Assembly: GCA_025997795.1 (NCBI GenBank)
Contig: BNVB01000021.1
Span: 1-33,969, forward strand
Length of the DNA stretch: 33,969 bases
Source: Spirochaetia bacterium
Lineage (GTDB): Bacteria > Spirochaetota > Spirochaetia > Treponematales > Breznakiellaceae
Direction of reading: 5' to 3'
Positions 16,218 to 22,223 of the stretch are shown here, piece by piece. The notes beneath the pieces were generated by a model that saw only the letters and a list, made by a program, of their open reading frames with translations, had not been told where the DNA came from and did no database searches. Numbering within the stretch: the stretch's first letter is position 1; each line of letters starts with the position of its first letter. The translations under genes were made by a program, and so were the position numbers.

Positions 16218-17276
16218 TCAACCGGCAATGGGCGCTTTTTTTCCGCAGTGAGCGCAGCGGTAGACCGTTCCGTTTTCTTTTTCTAAAATAATCCCGCTGG
16301 TATCAATGCTGTATCCCCGCCGTTGTACCAGTACCGCTTTACAATGGGGACAGTGTGTATCGTTGTGTTCCCCGGGGATATTGCCGGTATACACATAGGG
16401 CAGTATTTTGCGGGCCCTTGCCGCTCTGGCGGAAAGTAAAGCAGCATTGGTAACCGGGGTTTTCCATTTCCAGTCAGGGTGATAGGCGGATAAATGCCAG
16501 GGAACCGCGGCATCCATTCCACTCCCCGCGGCCAGGCCCGCGATAAATTCTGCAATTTCCGTTAGTTCTTTTTCACCGTCATTAAGGCCCGGTACCACGA
16601 GGGTGGTAATTTCCGTATGGACATCCATGGTTACGGCAAGCCGGATAAAATCCAGTACCGCCCAAAGATCCCCGCCCAGCACTTCGCTATAGGTCTTTTG
16701 GGAAAAACATTTCAGGTCAACATTAACCGCATTGGTGTGGGAAAGAATAACTTTCGCCGCTTCCGCGGAAACACAGCCGTTGGTTACAAGGATATTGGCA
16801 AAACCTTTGTCCCTGGCGGCTTTCATACAATCAAGCAGATACTCCGCATGAACAAGGGGTTCCGAATAGGTATAGGCAATTTGATCGCAGAGCGAAGCGG
16901 CGGCCTCTTCCGTTAGATCCTCGGGCTTACGATAACGGCCCGGCGCTTCCGTACTTTGGGAGATACGCCAGTTCTGGCAGAAGGGACAGCGGAGGTTACA
17001 CCCGGCAAATCCCGCCGAGAGAATTGCCGAACCGGGCCGCCAGTGGTAGAGGGGCTTTTTTTCGACAGGGTCCAGCGCCAGGGCGGTGATGTATCCGTAA
17101 TAGGGAAGTTCCGGCGCTTCCGGTTTATCCGGCGTTTTTTGTCCGCCCCAACGGACACGGCATAAACCGGCCTTACCGGGAAGAAGCCCGCAGTGGTGGG
17201 GGCAGAGGGTACAGCGCAGGCCGGAATTGACGGAAGATTCCGTATAAAACCGGCCCGTCATTTGCGGCGGGATCAT
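16218..17276 (-). CDS. amrS: AmmeMemoRadiSam-system radical SAM enzyme (AmrS-like)
   Basis: A 352-residue radical SAM protein related to pyruvate-formate-lyase activating enzymes. Cysteines 93, 97 and 100 form CxxxCxxC in GCNLRCPFCQNW, which would bind the [4Fe-4S] cluster. Before it lies a cysteine-rich start (CTLCPHHCGLLPGKAGLCRV) and after it conserved YTYSEP, LVTNGCVS, NVDLKCF and VPWHLSAYHPDW, all typical of AmrS; a C-terminal pair CPHC ... CAHCG also fits. The natural partners (AMMECR1 and Memo domains) are not in this window. Residues 249-257 (AAGSGMDAA) are the dispersed repeat, inserted between EFIAGL and VPWHL. The start overlaps the upstream gene's stop (ATGA). Confidence 0.88.
   Translation of the reverse strand: MIPPQMTGRFYTESSVNSGLRCTLCPHHCGLLPGKAGLCRVRWGGQKTPDKPEAPELPYYGYITALALDPVEKKPLYHWRPGSAILSAGFAGCNLRCPFCQNWRISQSTEAPGRYRKPEDLTEEAAASLCDQIAYTYSEPLVHAEYLLDCMKAARDKGFANILVTNGCVSAEAAKVILSHTNAVNVDLKCFSQKTYSEVLGGDLWAVLDFIRLAVTMDVHTEITTLVVPGLNDGEKELTEIAEFIAGLAAGSGMDAAVPWHLSAYHPDWKWKTPVTNAALLSARAARARKILPYVYTGNIPGEHNDTHCPHCKAVLVQRRGYSIDTSGIILEKENGTVYRCAHCGKKAPIAG
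16505..16531. repeat. Dispersed CCGCGG-flanked repeat, copy in amrS
   Basis: On the minus strand: CCGCGG, core GGAGTGGAATGGATG, CCGCGG; identical at all 27 bases to 15254-15280. Translated in the amrS frame as AAGSGMDAA. Confidence 0.94.
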
Positions 17277-17662
17277 TTTGTCTTGGCTTTTCCTTCCAAA
17301 AGAAGCCGCCCCTCTTTGTCCTTGGTTTTGTTTACAAACTGGATGGGATTATCCACCTCAAAGGGTTCCAGAAGAACCCCCCGGGCGCCCCGGCGGACCC
17401 AAATTTTTACCAGAGGAATTCCTTCCCCCGCCTCCGTAACCGCCTGGGGTATATCTTCCACAAAAAGCACATCCCCGGTTTTAAATTCCATGAGGGACGG
17501 ATTAACCCCCAGGGGATCGTACACCAAGAGCAGCTTCTCCTTTTCCGACGGATGGGCCCGTGGATACCCGGTAAAAGCCACGGCATTTTTCGGCGGCCTG
17601 CCGGACAGTTTGACCAGATTGTTTAAGTGTCTAGTTTCCAGGTATTTGTCTGCTTTCAACAT
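17273..17662 (-). CDS. Conserved-looking protein of unknown function, coupled to amrS
   Basis: A 129-residue protein starting MLKADKYLETRHLNNLVKLS from ATG 17662, and ending LLLEGKAKTK. No family was recognised. It reads as a compact soluble alpha/beta protein (KTGDVLFVEDIP, IPLVKIWVRRGARGVLLEPFEV) with no signal peptide or membrane helix. The frame is open a further 86 codons upstream, but that stretch overlaps the divergent nudC gene and looks unlike protein. Its TGA overlaps the amrS ATG, so the two are translated together, which suggests a shared role. No good Shine-Dalgarno is visible. Confidence 0.65.
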   Translation of the reverse strand: MLKADKYLETRHLNNLVKLSGRPPKNAVAFTGYPRAHPSEKEKLLLVYDPLGVNPSLMEFKTGDVLFVEDIPQAVTEAGEGIPLVKIWVRRGARGVLLEPFEVDNPIQFVNKTKDKEGRLLLEGKAKTK

Positions 17663-17784
17663 TCTATAGGTATCATTCTTTTTGCCGTTTTTTTCAAGTC
17701 CTGTTACGCCAGTGTGTCTGTACGCCATTTTTCGGAAAATGGGGACCTGTTCTTTTTTCACAAAACGGGTAAACTGTATTGGAG

Positions 17785-18630
17785 ATGTTAGATACAGCGG
17801 CAAAGGTTTATCTTTTCCAGGGCAATAACCTCGTCCTCCCCGAAGGAACCGGAGCCGCCGAAGGAACCGCAGCTGTGCGCGGTGTGGACAAAGCGCTGGC
17901 GGAAGCGGCCTTTGGTGCACTGGAATACTATTCGCCTGGACCCGGTGAATCCCCGGAGCCGGGCGGCGCGCTTATACCGGGTATTTTGCTAGATGCGGGT
18001 ACAGCCATTCCCCCGGGATGGCGGCTTCTTTCGGTGCGGGAAGCCGCGGGGAGTGGAATTGATGCCGCGGCGAGTGGAATGGACGCGACGGCGGCGTTGT
18101 TCCGTATGTACCATCTGCTCCAGTGGCGGAAGGATTCCCGTTACTGCGGAAGCTGCGGTTCCCCCAACGGCGATTCCCCGGTGGAGCTGGCCCGGCTTTG
18201 TCCCCGCTGCGGCCGGGTGGAGTATCCCCGGATTTCTCCGGCGATCATTATCCTTGTTCTTAGGGACGACGGCAGGGCGCTTTTGGCTCATAATAAAAAA
18301 TTCAAGGAAGGTCTTTTTAGCCTTATTGCCGGTTTTGTCGAAGCGGGAGAAAGTCTTGAGGCCGCCCTTGTTAGAGAAGTGGCAGAAGAGGTTAACATTA
18401 CCGTAAAAGATATCCGGTATCTGGCAAGCCAGGGCTGGCCCTTCCCCAATTCCCTTATGGTTGGGTTTACTGCCCGTTATTCAGGCGGAGACGTAAAACC
18501 GGACGGCGAAGAAATTCTTGATGCCCAATGGTTTACCCGCGAATCGGTACGGAACGGTGTTCCGGTTTTGCCCGCACCTGGATCAGTGTCCCGGTATATC
18601 ATTGACCGGTGGCTTGCGGAAATGCTGTAA
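17785..18630 (+). CDS. nudC: NAD(H) pyrophosphatase, NudC-like Nudix hydrolase
   Basis: Hydrolyses NADH/NAD+ to NMN and AMP, and in some bacteria removes NAD caps from RNA. The 281-residue protein has the NudC layout: variable N-terminal domain, a zinc ribbon (Cys121, 124, 139, 142; YCGSCG ... LCPRCG), and a Nudix box from Gly183 (GFVEAGESLEAALVREVAEE), whose usual final Gly is Asn (EEVNI). The family marker SQPWPFPxSLM reads SQGWPFPNSLM at 215-225. Residues 87-104 carry one and a half repeat units (AAGSGIDAAASGMDA). Start ATG 17785 is uncertain; TTG 17779 is possible. It is divergent from the 129-residue gene. Confidence 0.88.
   Translation: MLDTAAKVYLFQGNNLVLPEGTGAAEGTAAVRGVDKALAEAAFGALEYYSPGPGESPEPGGALIPGILLDAGTAIPPGWRLLSVREAAGSGIDAAASGMDATAALFRMYHLLQWRKDSRYCGSCGSPNGDSPVELARLCPRCGRVEYPRISPAIIILVLRDDGRALLAHNKKFKEGLFSLIAGFVEAGESLEAALVREVAEEVNITVKDIRYLASQGWPFPNSLMVGFTARYSGGDVKPDGEEILDAQWFTRESVRNGVPVLPAPGSVSRYIIDRWLAEML
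18044..18091. repeat. Dispersed CCGCGG-flanked repeat, tandem copies in nudC
   Basis: First unit 18044-18070 differs from the 27-bp consensus at one base (core GGAGTGGAATTGATG). A second unit follows sharing CCGCGG (18065-18070) with core CGAGTGGAATGGACG and a decayed right end GCGACGG. The period is 21 bp (7 codons), read as AAGSGID then AAASGMD. Confidence 0.92.
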
Positions 18631-18649
18631 AGGCTGTCAATGCGCCGTC

Positions 18650-18678
18650 TTGACAACAGAGCCATTTCTTCATAGCGT
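18650..18678 (+). promoter_or_regulatory. Possible ruvA promoter
   Basis: TTGACA (18650-18655), 17-nt spacer, TAGCGT (18673-18678), five bases before the ruvA ATG at 18684. A better-looking TATAAT at 18680-18685 overlaps the ATG and is 24 nt from the -35. No Shine-Dalgarno is present, so ruvA may be leaderless. Confidence 0.4.
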
Positions 18679-18683
18679 ATATA

Positions 18684-19286
18684 ATGTTTAACAGCATAAA
18701 GGGAACCATCACCGAAAAGAGCGCCGACACGGTCCGTCTTGAAACAGGCGGCATTGAGTGGGATATCGCCGTTCCCGCCACGGATAGTGCCGCTCTTCCG
18801 CCGTCAGGGGAAACGGGCCGGGTTTTTACCTGGCTTTACCACCGGGAAACGGAGATGCGGCTTTTTGGTTTTGCCGGTGACAGGCGGCGGGCCACCTTTT
18901 TGGAACTGCTCAAGGTAGAAGGTATCGGCCCCCGGGGAGCGCTTAAAATTATGGGCGGCATAGGCCAGGAAGAATTGGAAGCGGCCCTGGAAAGCGAAGA
19001 CCTGGCCCGGCTTGAGGCCGTTCCGGGGCTGGGTAAAAAAACCGCCCAGAAAATGCTGCTTGCCCTAAAGGGAAAGCTGGCTTTTTCCAAAGAAAACGCT
19101 GCGGCCGCCGGGCCCTATGCGGAACTGGCGGATGCCCTTGTTGAAATGGGTTACGACAAACGTCTGGCCGCAGATGCGCTTAAACAGGCAGAAGAAAAAA
19201 TTCCCAAAGGTTTAAGCGGCGCAGAAAAGGAACAGGAACTCTTTAAGCGGGCCATTCTCCTTTTGTCCGGTTCGGCGCCTGGTTAA
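18684..19286 (+). CDS. ruvA: Holliday junction branch-migration protein RuvA
   Basis: RuvA tetramers bind four-way junctions and load the RuvB motor. The 200-residue protein starts MFNSIKGTITEKSADTVRLE, with the OB-fold domain (~1-65). Two helix-hairpin-helix motifs follow (LLKVEGIGPRGALKIM and LEAVPGLGKKTAQKMLL), and then a C-terminal RuvB-binding domain after a linker (ELADALVEMGYDKRLAADAL). Length and order are standard. ruvB starts 15 bases after the ruvA stop. ruvA-ruvB-queA is a common bacterial gene order. Confidence 0.97.
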   Translation: MFNSIKGTITEKSADTVRLETGGIEWDIAVPATDSAALPPSGETGRVFTWLYHRETEMRLFGFAGDRRRATFLELLKVEGIGPRGALKIMGGIGQEELEAALESEDLARLEAVPGLGKKTAQKMLLALKGKLAFSKENAAAAGPYAELADALVEMGYDKRLAADALKQAEEKIPKGLSGAEKEQELFKRAILLLSGSAPG

Positions 19287-19301
19287 TTGGAAGGAGTCGC
19301 G

Positions 19302-20339
19302 GTGGCGAAGCTTGAACAAGAAAAGGGAGTATCTCATCCTGAACTACGGGATGAAGACGAACGGGATATTTCACTCCGGCCCCAATGTTTAAAAGAATTC
19401 CTCGGCCAAAGGGCAATGAAAGAAAATCTTTCGGTGTTCATCGCCGCTGCCCGTGAACGGAAAGAAAGCCTTGATCATCTGTTTCTTATTGGGCCCCCGG
19501 GTTTGGGTAAAACAACCCTGGCCCAGGTGGTAGCCCGGGAACTTGGCGTTGACTTTAAGGTTACGAGCGCTCCGGCGCTGGATAAACCCAAGGACCTGGC
19601 GGGAATTCTTACTACGGTAACGGAAAAAAATGTGTTTTTTATCGACGAGATTCACCGCCTTAAACCGGCCATCGAAGAAATGTTGTACATTGCCATGGAA
19701 GACTACGAGCTGGATTGGATCATCGGCCAGGGGCCCAGCGCCAGAACAATCCGCATACCCATACAGCCCTTTACCCTCGTGGGGGCCACCACCAAAGCGG
19801 GCAATGTGTCGAGCCCCCTTATAAGCCGTTTTGGCATTACCTGCCGTTTTAACTTTTATGAGCAGGAAGATATGGAAGCCATTGTCCGCCGTTCTGCGGG
19901 CATTTTAAAAACCCCTGTGGACGAAAACGCTGTTTCGCTTATCGCCGTTTCCGCCAGGGGCACTCCCCGGGTGGCAAACCGCCTGCTCCGGCGTATGCGG
20001 GATTTTGCCCAGGTTCTGGGAGACGGCACGGTGACCACCACGGTGGTTCGTGAGGGCCTTAAACGGCTGGAGATAGACGGCCTTGGCCTGGAACGGCACG
20101 ACCGGGAAATCCTTAGGGTGATCATCGAACGGTATGAGGGAGGACCCGTGGGGGCGGAAACCCTGGCCATCTCTGTGGGAGAAGCGGTAGATACCCTGGA
20201 AGATTATTACGAGCCGTACCTTATTCAGGCGGGGCTGCTCCAGCGTACACCCCGGGGCAGGATGGTAACCAATTTGGCTTACAAACATCTGGGCCTTAAA
20301 CAAAATGCCGGACCAGGTCAGGGGCCAACGCTGTTTTAG
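19302..20339 (+). CDS. ruvB: Holliday junction branch-migration ATPase RuvB
   Basis: Hexameric AAA+ motor that drives branch migration with RuvA. Start GTG 19302 is preferred because AAGGAG (19291-19296) lies five bases before it; the TTG at 19287 falls before the ribosome site. The 345-residue protein shows RPQCLKEFLGQ, Walker A GPPGLGKTT, Walker B with FFIDEIHRL, sensor region LVGATTKAG, arginine-containing ISRFGI, and the winged-helix end YYEPYLIQAGLLQRTPRGRM. No inserts. Its last bases run to within 11 nt of the queA start. Confidence 0.97.
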   Translation: MAKLEQEKGVSHPELRDEDERDISLRPQCLKEFLGQRAMKENLSVFIAAARERKESLDHLFLIGPPGLGKTTLAQVVARELGVDFKVTSAPALDKPKDLAGILTTVTEKNVFFIDEIHRLKPAIEEMLYIAMEDYELDWIIGQGPSARTIRIPIQPFTLVGATTKAGNVSSPLISRFGITCRFNFYEQEDMEAIVRRSAGILKTPVDENAVSLIAVSARGTPRVANRLLRRMRDFAQVLGDGTVTTTVVREGLKRLEIDGLGLERHDREILRVIIERYEGGPVGAETLAISVGEAVDTLEDYYEPYLIQAGLLQRTPRGRMVTNLAYKHLGLKQNAGPGQGPTLF

Positions 20340-20349
20340 TACAGGTGCT

Positions 20350-21501
20350 ATGAAAACCGCCGATTTTTATTTTGAGTTACCCGAAGACCGGATCGCCTGT
20401 TATCCTCCGGCGGAACGGGGCAAAAGCCGCCTTTTGGTTCTAAACCGGGCTTCCGGCAAACGCTTCCACCGGATGGTGGAAGATTTACCGGACATTCTCG
20501 CCGCGCCGGAATTAAACGGTACCTGCAATGCAAGTTCCCGTTCCGGCGAACCGCCGCTCCTTGTGTTTAACAATTCCCGGGTCCGTAAGGCCCGGCTCAA
20601 GGCGGTGCCGCTTGGCAGAGCGGACAGACCTGCCGGGTCTGCGGAATTCCTTCTGCTCAACCGCATCGATTCCCATACCTGGCGGACCATGACCAAACGG
20701 GCAAAACGTAAACGGCCCGGAAACCGTTACCGTTTTGAAGGCGGCCTTGAGGGGGAAATTGTAGAAAGACCGGACAGTGTATCCGCTGTACCGGCCCAGG
20801 CAGAAAGTGAATTCCGCTTTCTCCGTTTTGATGTACCCATAGACGATACATGGCTCGACCTTTACGGACATATACCGCTGCCGCCGTACATCAAACGGGA
20901 TGATGAAAGCGCCGACAGCGAACGGTACCAAACCGTATATGCCGACAGGGCCGCGGGCGCCGGCCTGGGGCCCGGCGCTTCCGCTGCCGCTCCCACCGCT
21001 GGGCTCCACTTTACCAAAGGTCTGCTAACCCGGCTGGAAAGGGCGGGTTTAGAAAGTGTTTTTGTAACCCTCCATGTAGGATTGGGAACCTTTCTCCCCG
21101 TAAGAACCGAAACTATTGAGGACCACCTGATGCATGAAGAAGCGTACAGCGTCAGCGAAGAGGCCGCCCGGCGGATCAATGCAGCAAAAGCAAGCGGCCG
21201 GAAAATTATCGCCGTGGGAACCACCAGCGTCCGTGTATTGGAATCGGCCTGGCAGGCGGACGCTGTTTTTTCTGGCGGAAAAATCCAGGCAGGCGAAGGG
21301 GTTACGTCAATCTTTATATATCCCGGTTATTCGTTTAAGGCGGCCGATGTTTTGTTTACCAATTTTCACACCCCCGGTTCAACGTTATTGATGTTGGCAG
21401 CGGCCTTTGCCGGAAGGGAATTGATCCTGGAAACATATGCCGAAGCAATCCGGGAAGGGTACCGTTTTTTTAGTTATGGCGATGCCATGTTAATTTGTTA
21501 G
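20350..21501 (+). CDS. queA: S-adenosylmethionine:tRNA ribosyltransferase-isomerase QueA
   Basis: Transfers the ribosyl group of SAM to make epoxyqueuosine in the tRNA wobble position. ATG 20350 follows AGGTG; the 383-residue protein begins MKTADFYFELPEDRIACYPP, and shows the hallmarks APTAGLHFT, HVGLGTF, HEEAYSVS, VGTTSVRVLES and NFHTPGSTLLML. Compared with the family it carries extra residues at two places: APELNGTCNASSRSGE before PLLVFNNSRV, and RAAGAGLGPGAS before AAAPTAGLHFT. Each coincides with inverted repeats (20504-20548 and 20957-20978). The catalytic core is intact, so it should be active. Confidence 0.95.
   Translation: MKTADFYFELPEDRIACYPPAERGKSRLLVLNRASGKRFHRMVEDLPDILAAPELNGTCNASSRSGEPPLLVFNNSRVRKARLKAVPLGRADRPAGSAEFLLLNRIDSHTWRTMTKRAKRKRPGNRYRFEGGLEGEIVERPDSVSAVPAQAESEFRFLRFDVPIDDTWLDLYGHIPLPPYIKRDDESADSERYQTVYADRAAGAGLGPGASAAAPTAGLHFTKGLLTRLERAGLESVFVTLHVGLGTFLPVRTETIEDHLMHEEAYSVSEEAARRINAAKASGRKIIAVGTTSVRVLESAWQADAVFSGGKIQAGEGVTSIFIYPGYSFKAADVLFTNFHTPGSTLLMLAAAFAGRELILETYAEAIREGYRFFSYGDAMLIC
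20504..20548. repeat. Inverted repeat in queA insert 1
   Basis: CGCCGGAA (20504-20511) and TTCCGGCG (20541-20548) are exact inverted arms around 29 bases. The segment encodes the extra APELNGTCNASSRSGE stretch. Confidence 0.7.
20957..20978. repeat. Inverted repeat in queA insert 2
   Basis: GCGCCGG (20957-20963) and CCGGCGC (20972-20978) flank an 8-base loop. It encodes AGAGLGPGAS, a glycine-rich addition before the conserved AAPTAGLHFT. Confidence 0.7.
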
Positions 21502-21553
21502 TGCAGTGTAATACTGGTACATATCCGTCCGCTTGCGGCAGCTTGTTGATTAG

Positions 21554-21559
21554 TATAAC
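21554..21559 (+). promoter_or_regulatory. Possible -10 element of the small three-gene cassette
   Basis: TATAAC lies in an AT-rich spacer after queA, about 46 bases before the favoured start at 21605. The matching -35 is poor (TTGCGG at 21533-21538, 15-nt spacing). Confidence 0.3.
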
Positions 21560-21604
21560 ATGATTTATAAGGAAGCCAATGAAAGAGTTGGAGGCGATGC
21601 TAAA

Positions 21605-21829
21605 GTGACAAATTGCGCAGAAAAAGAAATGGATTTTTGTGTTTTTTTAATTCACAAACTTGCAGAATCCTGGGGCAAATCAACGCCGGAAACCTATAAG
21701 ATAATTTCTGACTCGAATATTCTGGATGAATATATTATCCCCTGTTTTGATACGCTGCACACACTTGGCGCAGAATACCTGGTCGAAGATGTTACCGAAT
21801 TCGTACACGAAAAAGGAGTGCCCCTATGA
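21605..21829 (+). CDS. DUF3791 domain protein (first gene of cassette)
   Basis: A small acidic protein, 74 residues from GTG 21605 (GGAGG at 21590-21594, ten bases upstream); ATG 21560 is in frame and would add 15 residues. The pattern CVFLIHKLAESWGKSTPETY followed by LDEYIIPCFDTLHTLGAEYLVEDVTEFV matches DUF3791 as I remember it. DUF3791 genes commonly neighbour DUF3990 genes in Firmicutes and spirochaetes, as here. Function is not known. The TGA overlaps the next ATG. The region is visibly more AT-rich than its neighbours, suggesting horizontal acquisition. Confidence 0.72.
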   Translation: MTNCAEKEMDFCVFLIHKLAESWGKSTPETYKIISDSNILDEYIIPCFDTLHTLGAEYLVEDVTEFVHEKGVPL

Positions 21830-21972
21830 AGGTTTATCACGGGATATGGGATATTGAGCGAGCGCTTTCTGAATTGAAATATTATAAAATGAATGATCAA
21901 TATTGCATGGTTACCCAGCAATTCATTGATACAAAACTGGTGTTTATTGATTCTTATGAGGTTACTCCATGA
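21826..21972 (+). pseudogene. Shrunken DUF3990 gene (in-frame internal deletion)
   Basis: A 48-codon frame with AAGGAG upstream. It starts MKVYHG, which resembles the DUF3990 N-terminus. After two residues it continues DIERALSELKYYKMNDQYCM then VTQQFIDTKLVFIDSYEV, which resembles the DUF3990 C-terminus. Full-length DUF3990 proteins are about 150-170 residues, so the middle (roughly 100 codons) appears to be missing while the frame is kept. DUF3990 is thought to have an ADP-ribosyltransferase-like fold, so a catalytic core would be lost. ATGA overlaps link it to both neighbours. It may be a decayed toxin kept only as a translational bridge (inference). Could instead be a genuine short gene. 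Confidence 0.6.
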
Positions 21973-22220
21973 TCGATTCCCATCCCAGCCAGGCCGACTT
22001 GGAAAGCATTCGTAAAGAATCTCTCGAAAAAGACATTATTGCAATTATCGCCAACAAAGCGGGGATTGGTACCAGGGAAGCGATGGACATTTACTTTCAC
22101 AGCAAATTGTCCACACAGATTGACGGCGGTGTGTATGGCATTCAGTATCTTGATGCGCGGTACCTCGCAGATGATCTGATGGAAAACGAGCCTGAATTGT
22201 TTGCGAAATCGGTGGGTTGA
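21969..22220 (+). CDS. Small protein, third gene of DUF3791/DUF3990 cassette
   Basis: An 83-residue protein (MIDSHPSQADLESIRKESLE ...). A helical segment DIIAIIANKAGIGTREAMDIYFHSKLS and an end YGIQYLDARYLADDLMENEP resemble the small acidic third member often seen beside DUF3990. I cannot name a family. No signal peptide or membrane helix. It starts within the stop of the preceding frame and ends three bases before the convergent sensor kinase. Its probable role as an accessory or antitoxin-like partner is inferred only from the arrangement. Confidence 0.65.
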   Translation: MIDSHPSQADLESIRKESLEKDIIAIIANKAGIGTREAMDIYFHSKLSTQIDGGVYGIQYLDARYLADDLMENEPELFAKSVG

Positions 22221-22223
22221 TAA

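Noticed and set aside
18680..18685. TATAAT as the ruvA -10
   Set aside because: It overlaps the ruvA ATG (18684) and is 24 bases from the TTGACA, too far for a normal promoter.
21502..21550. Terminator after queA (CCGCTTGCGG)
   Set aside because: The stem is only four pairs and no T-tract follows.
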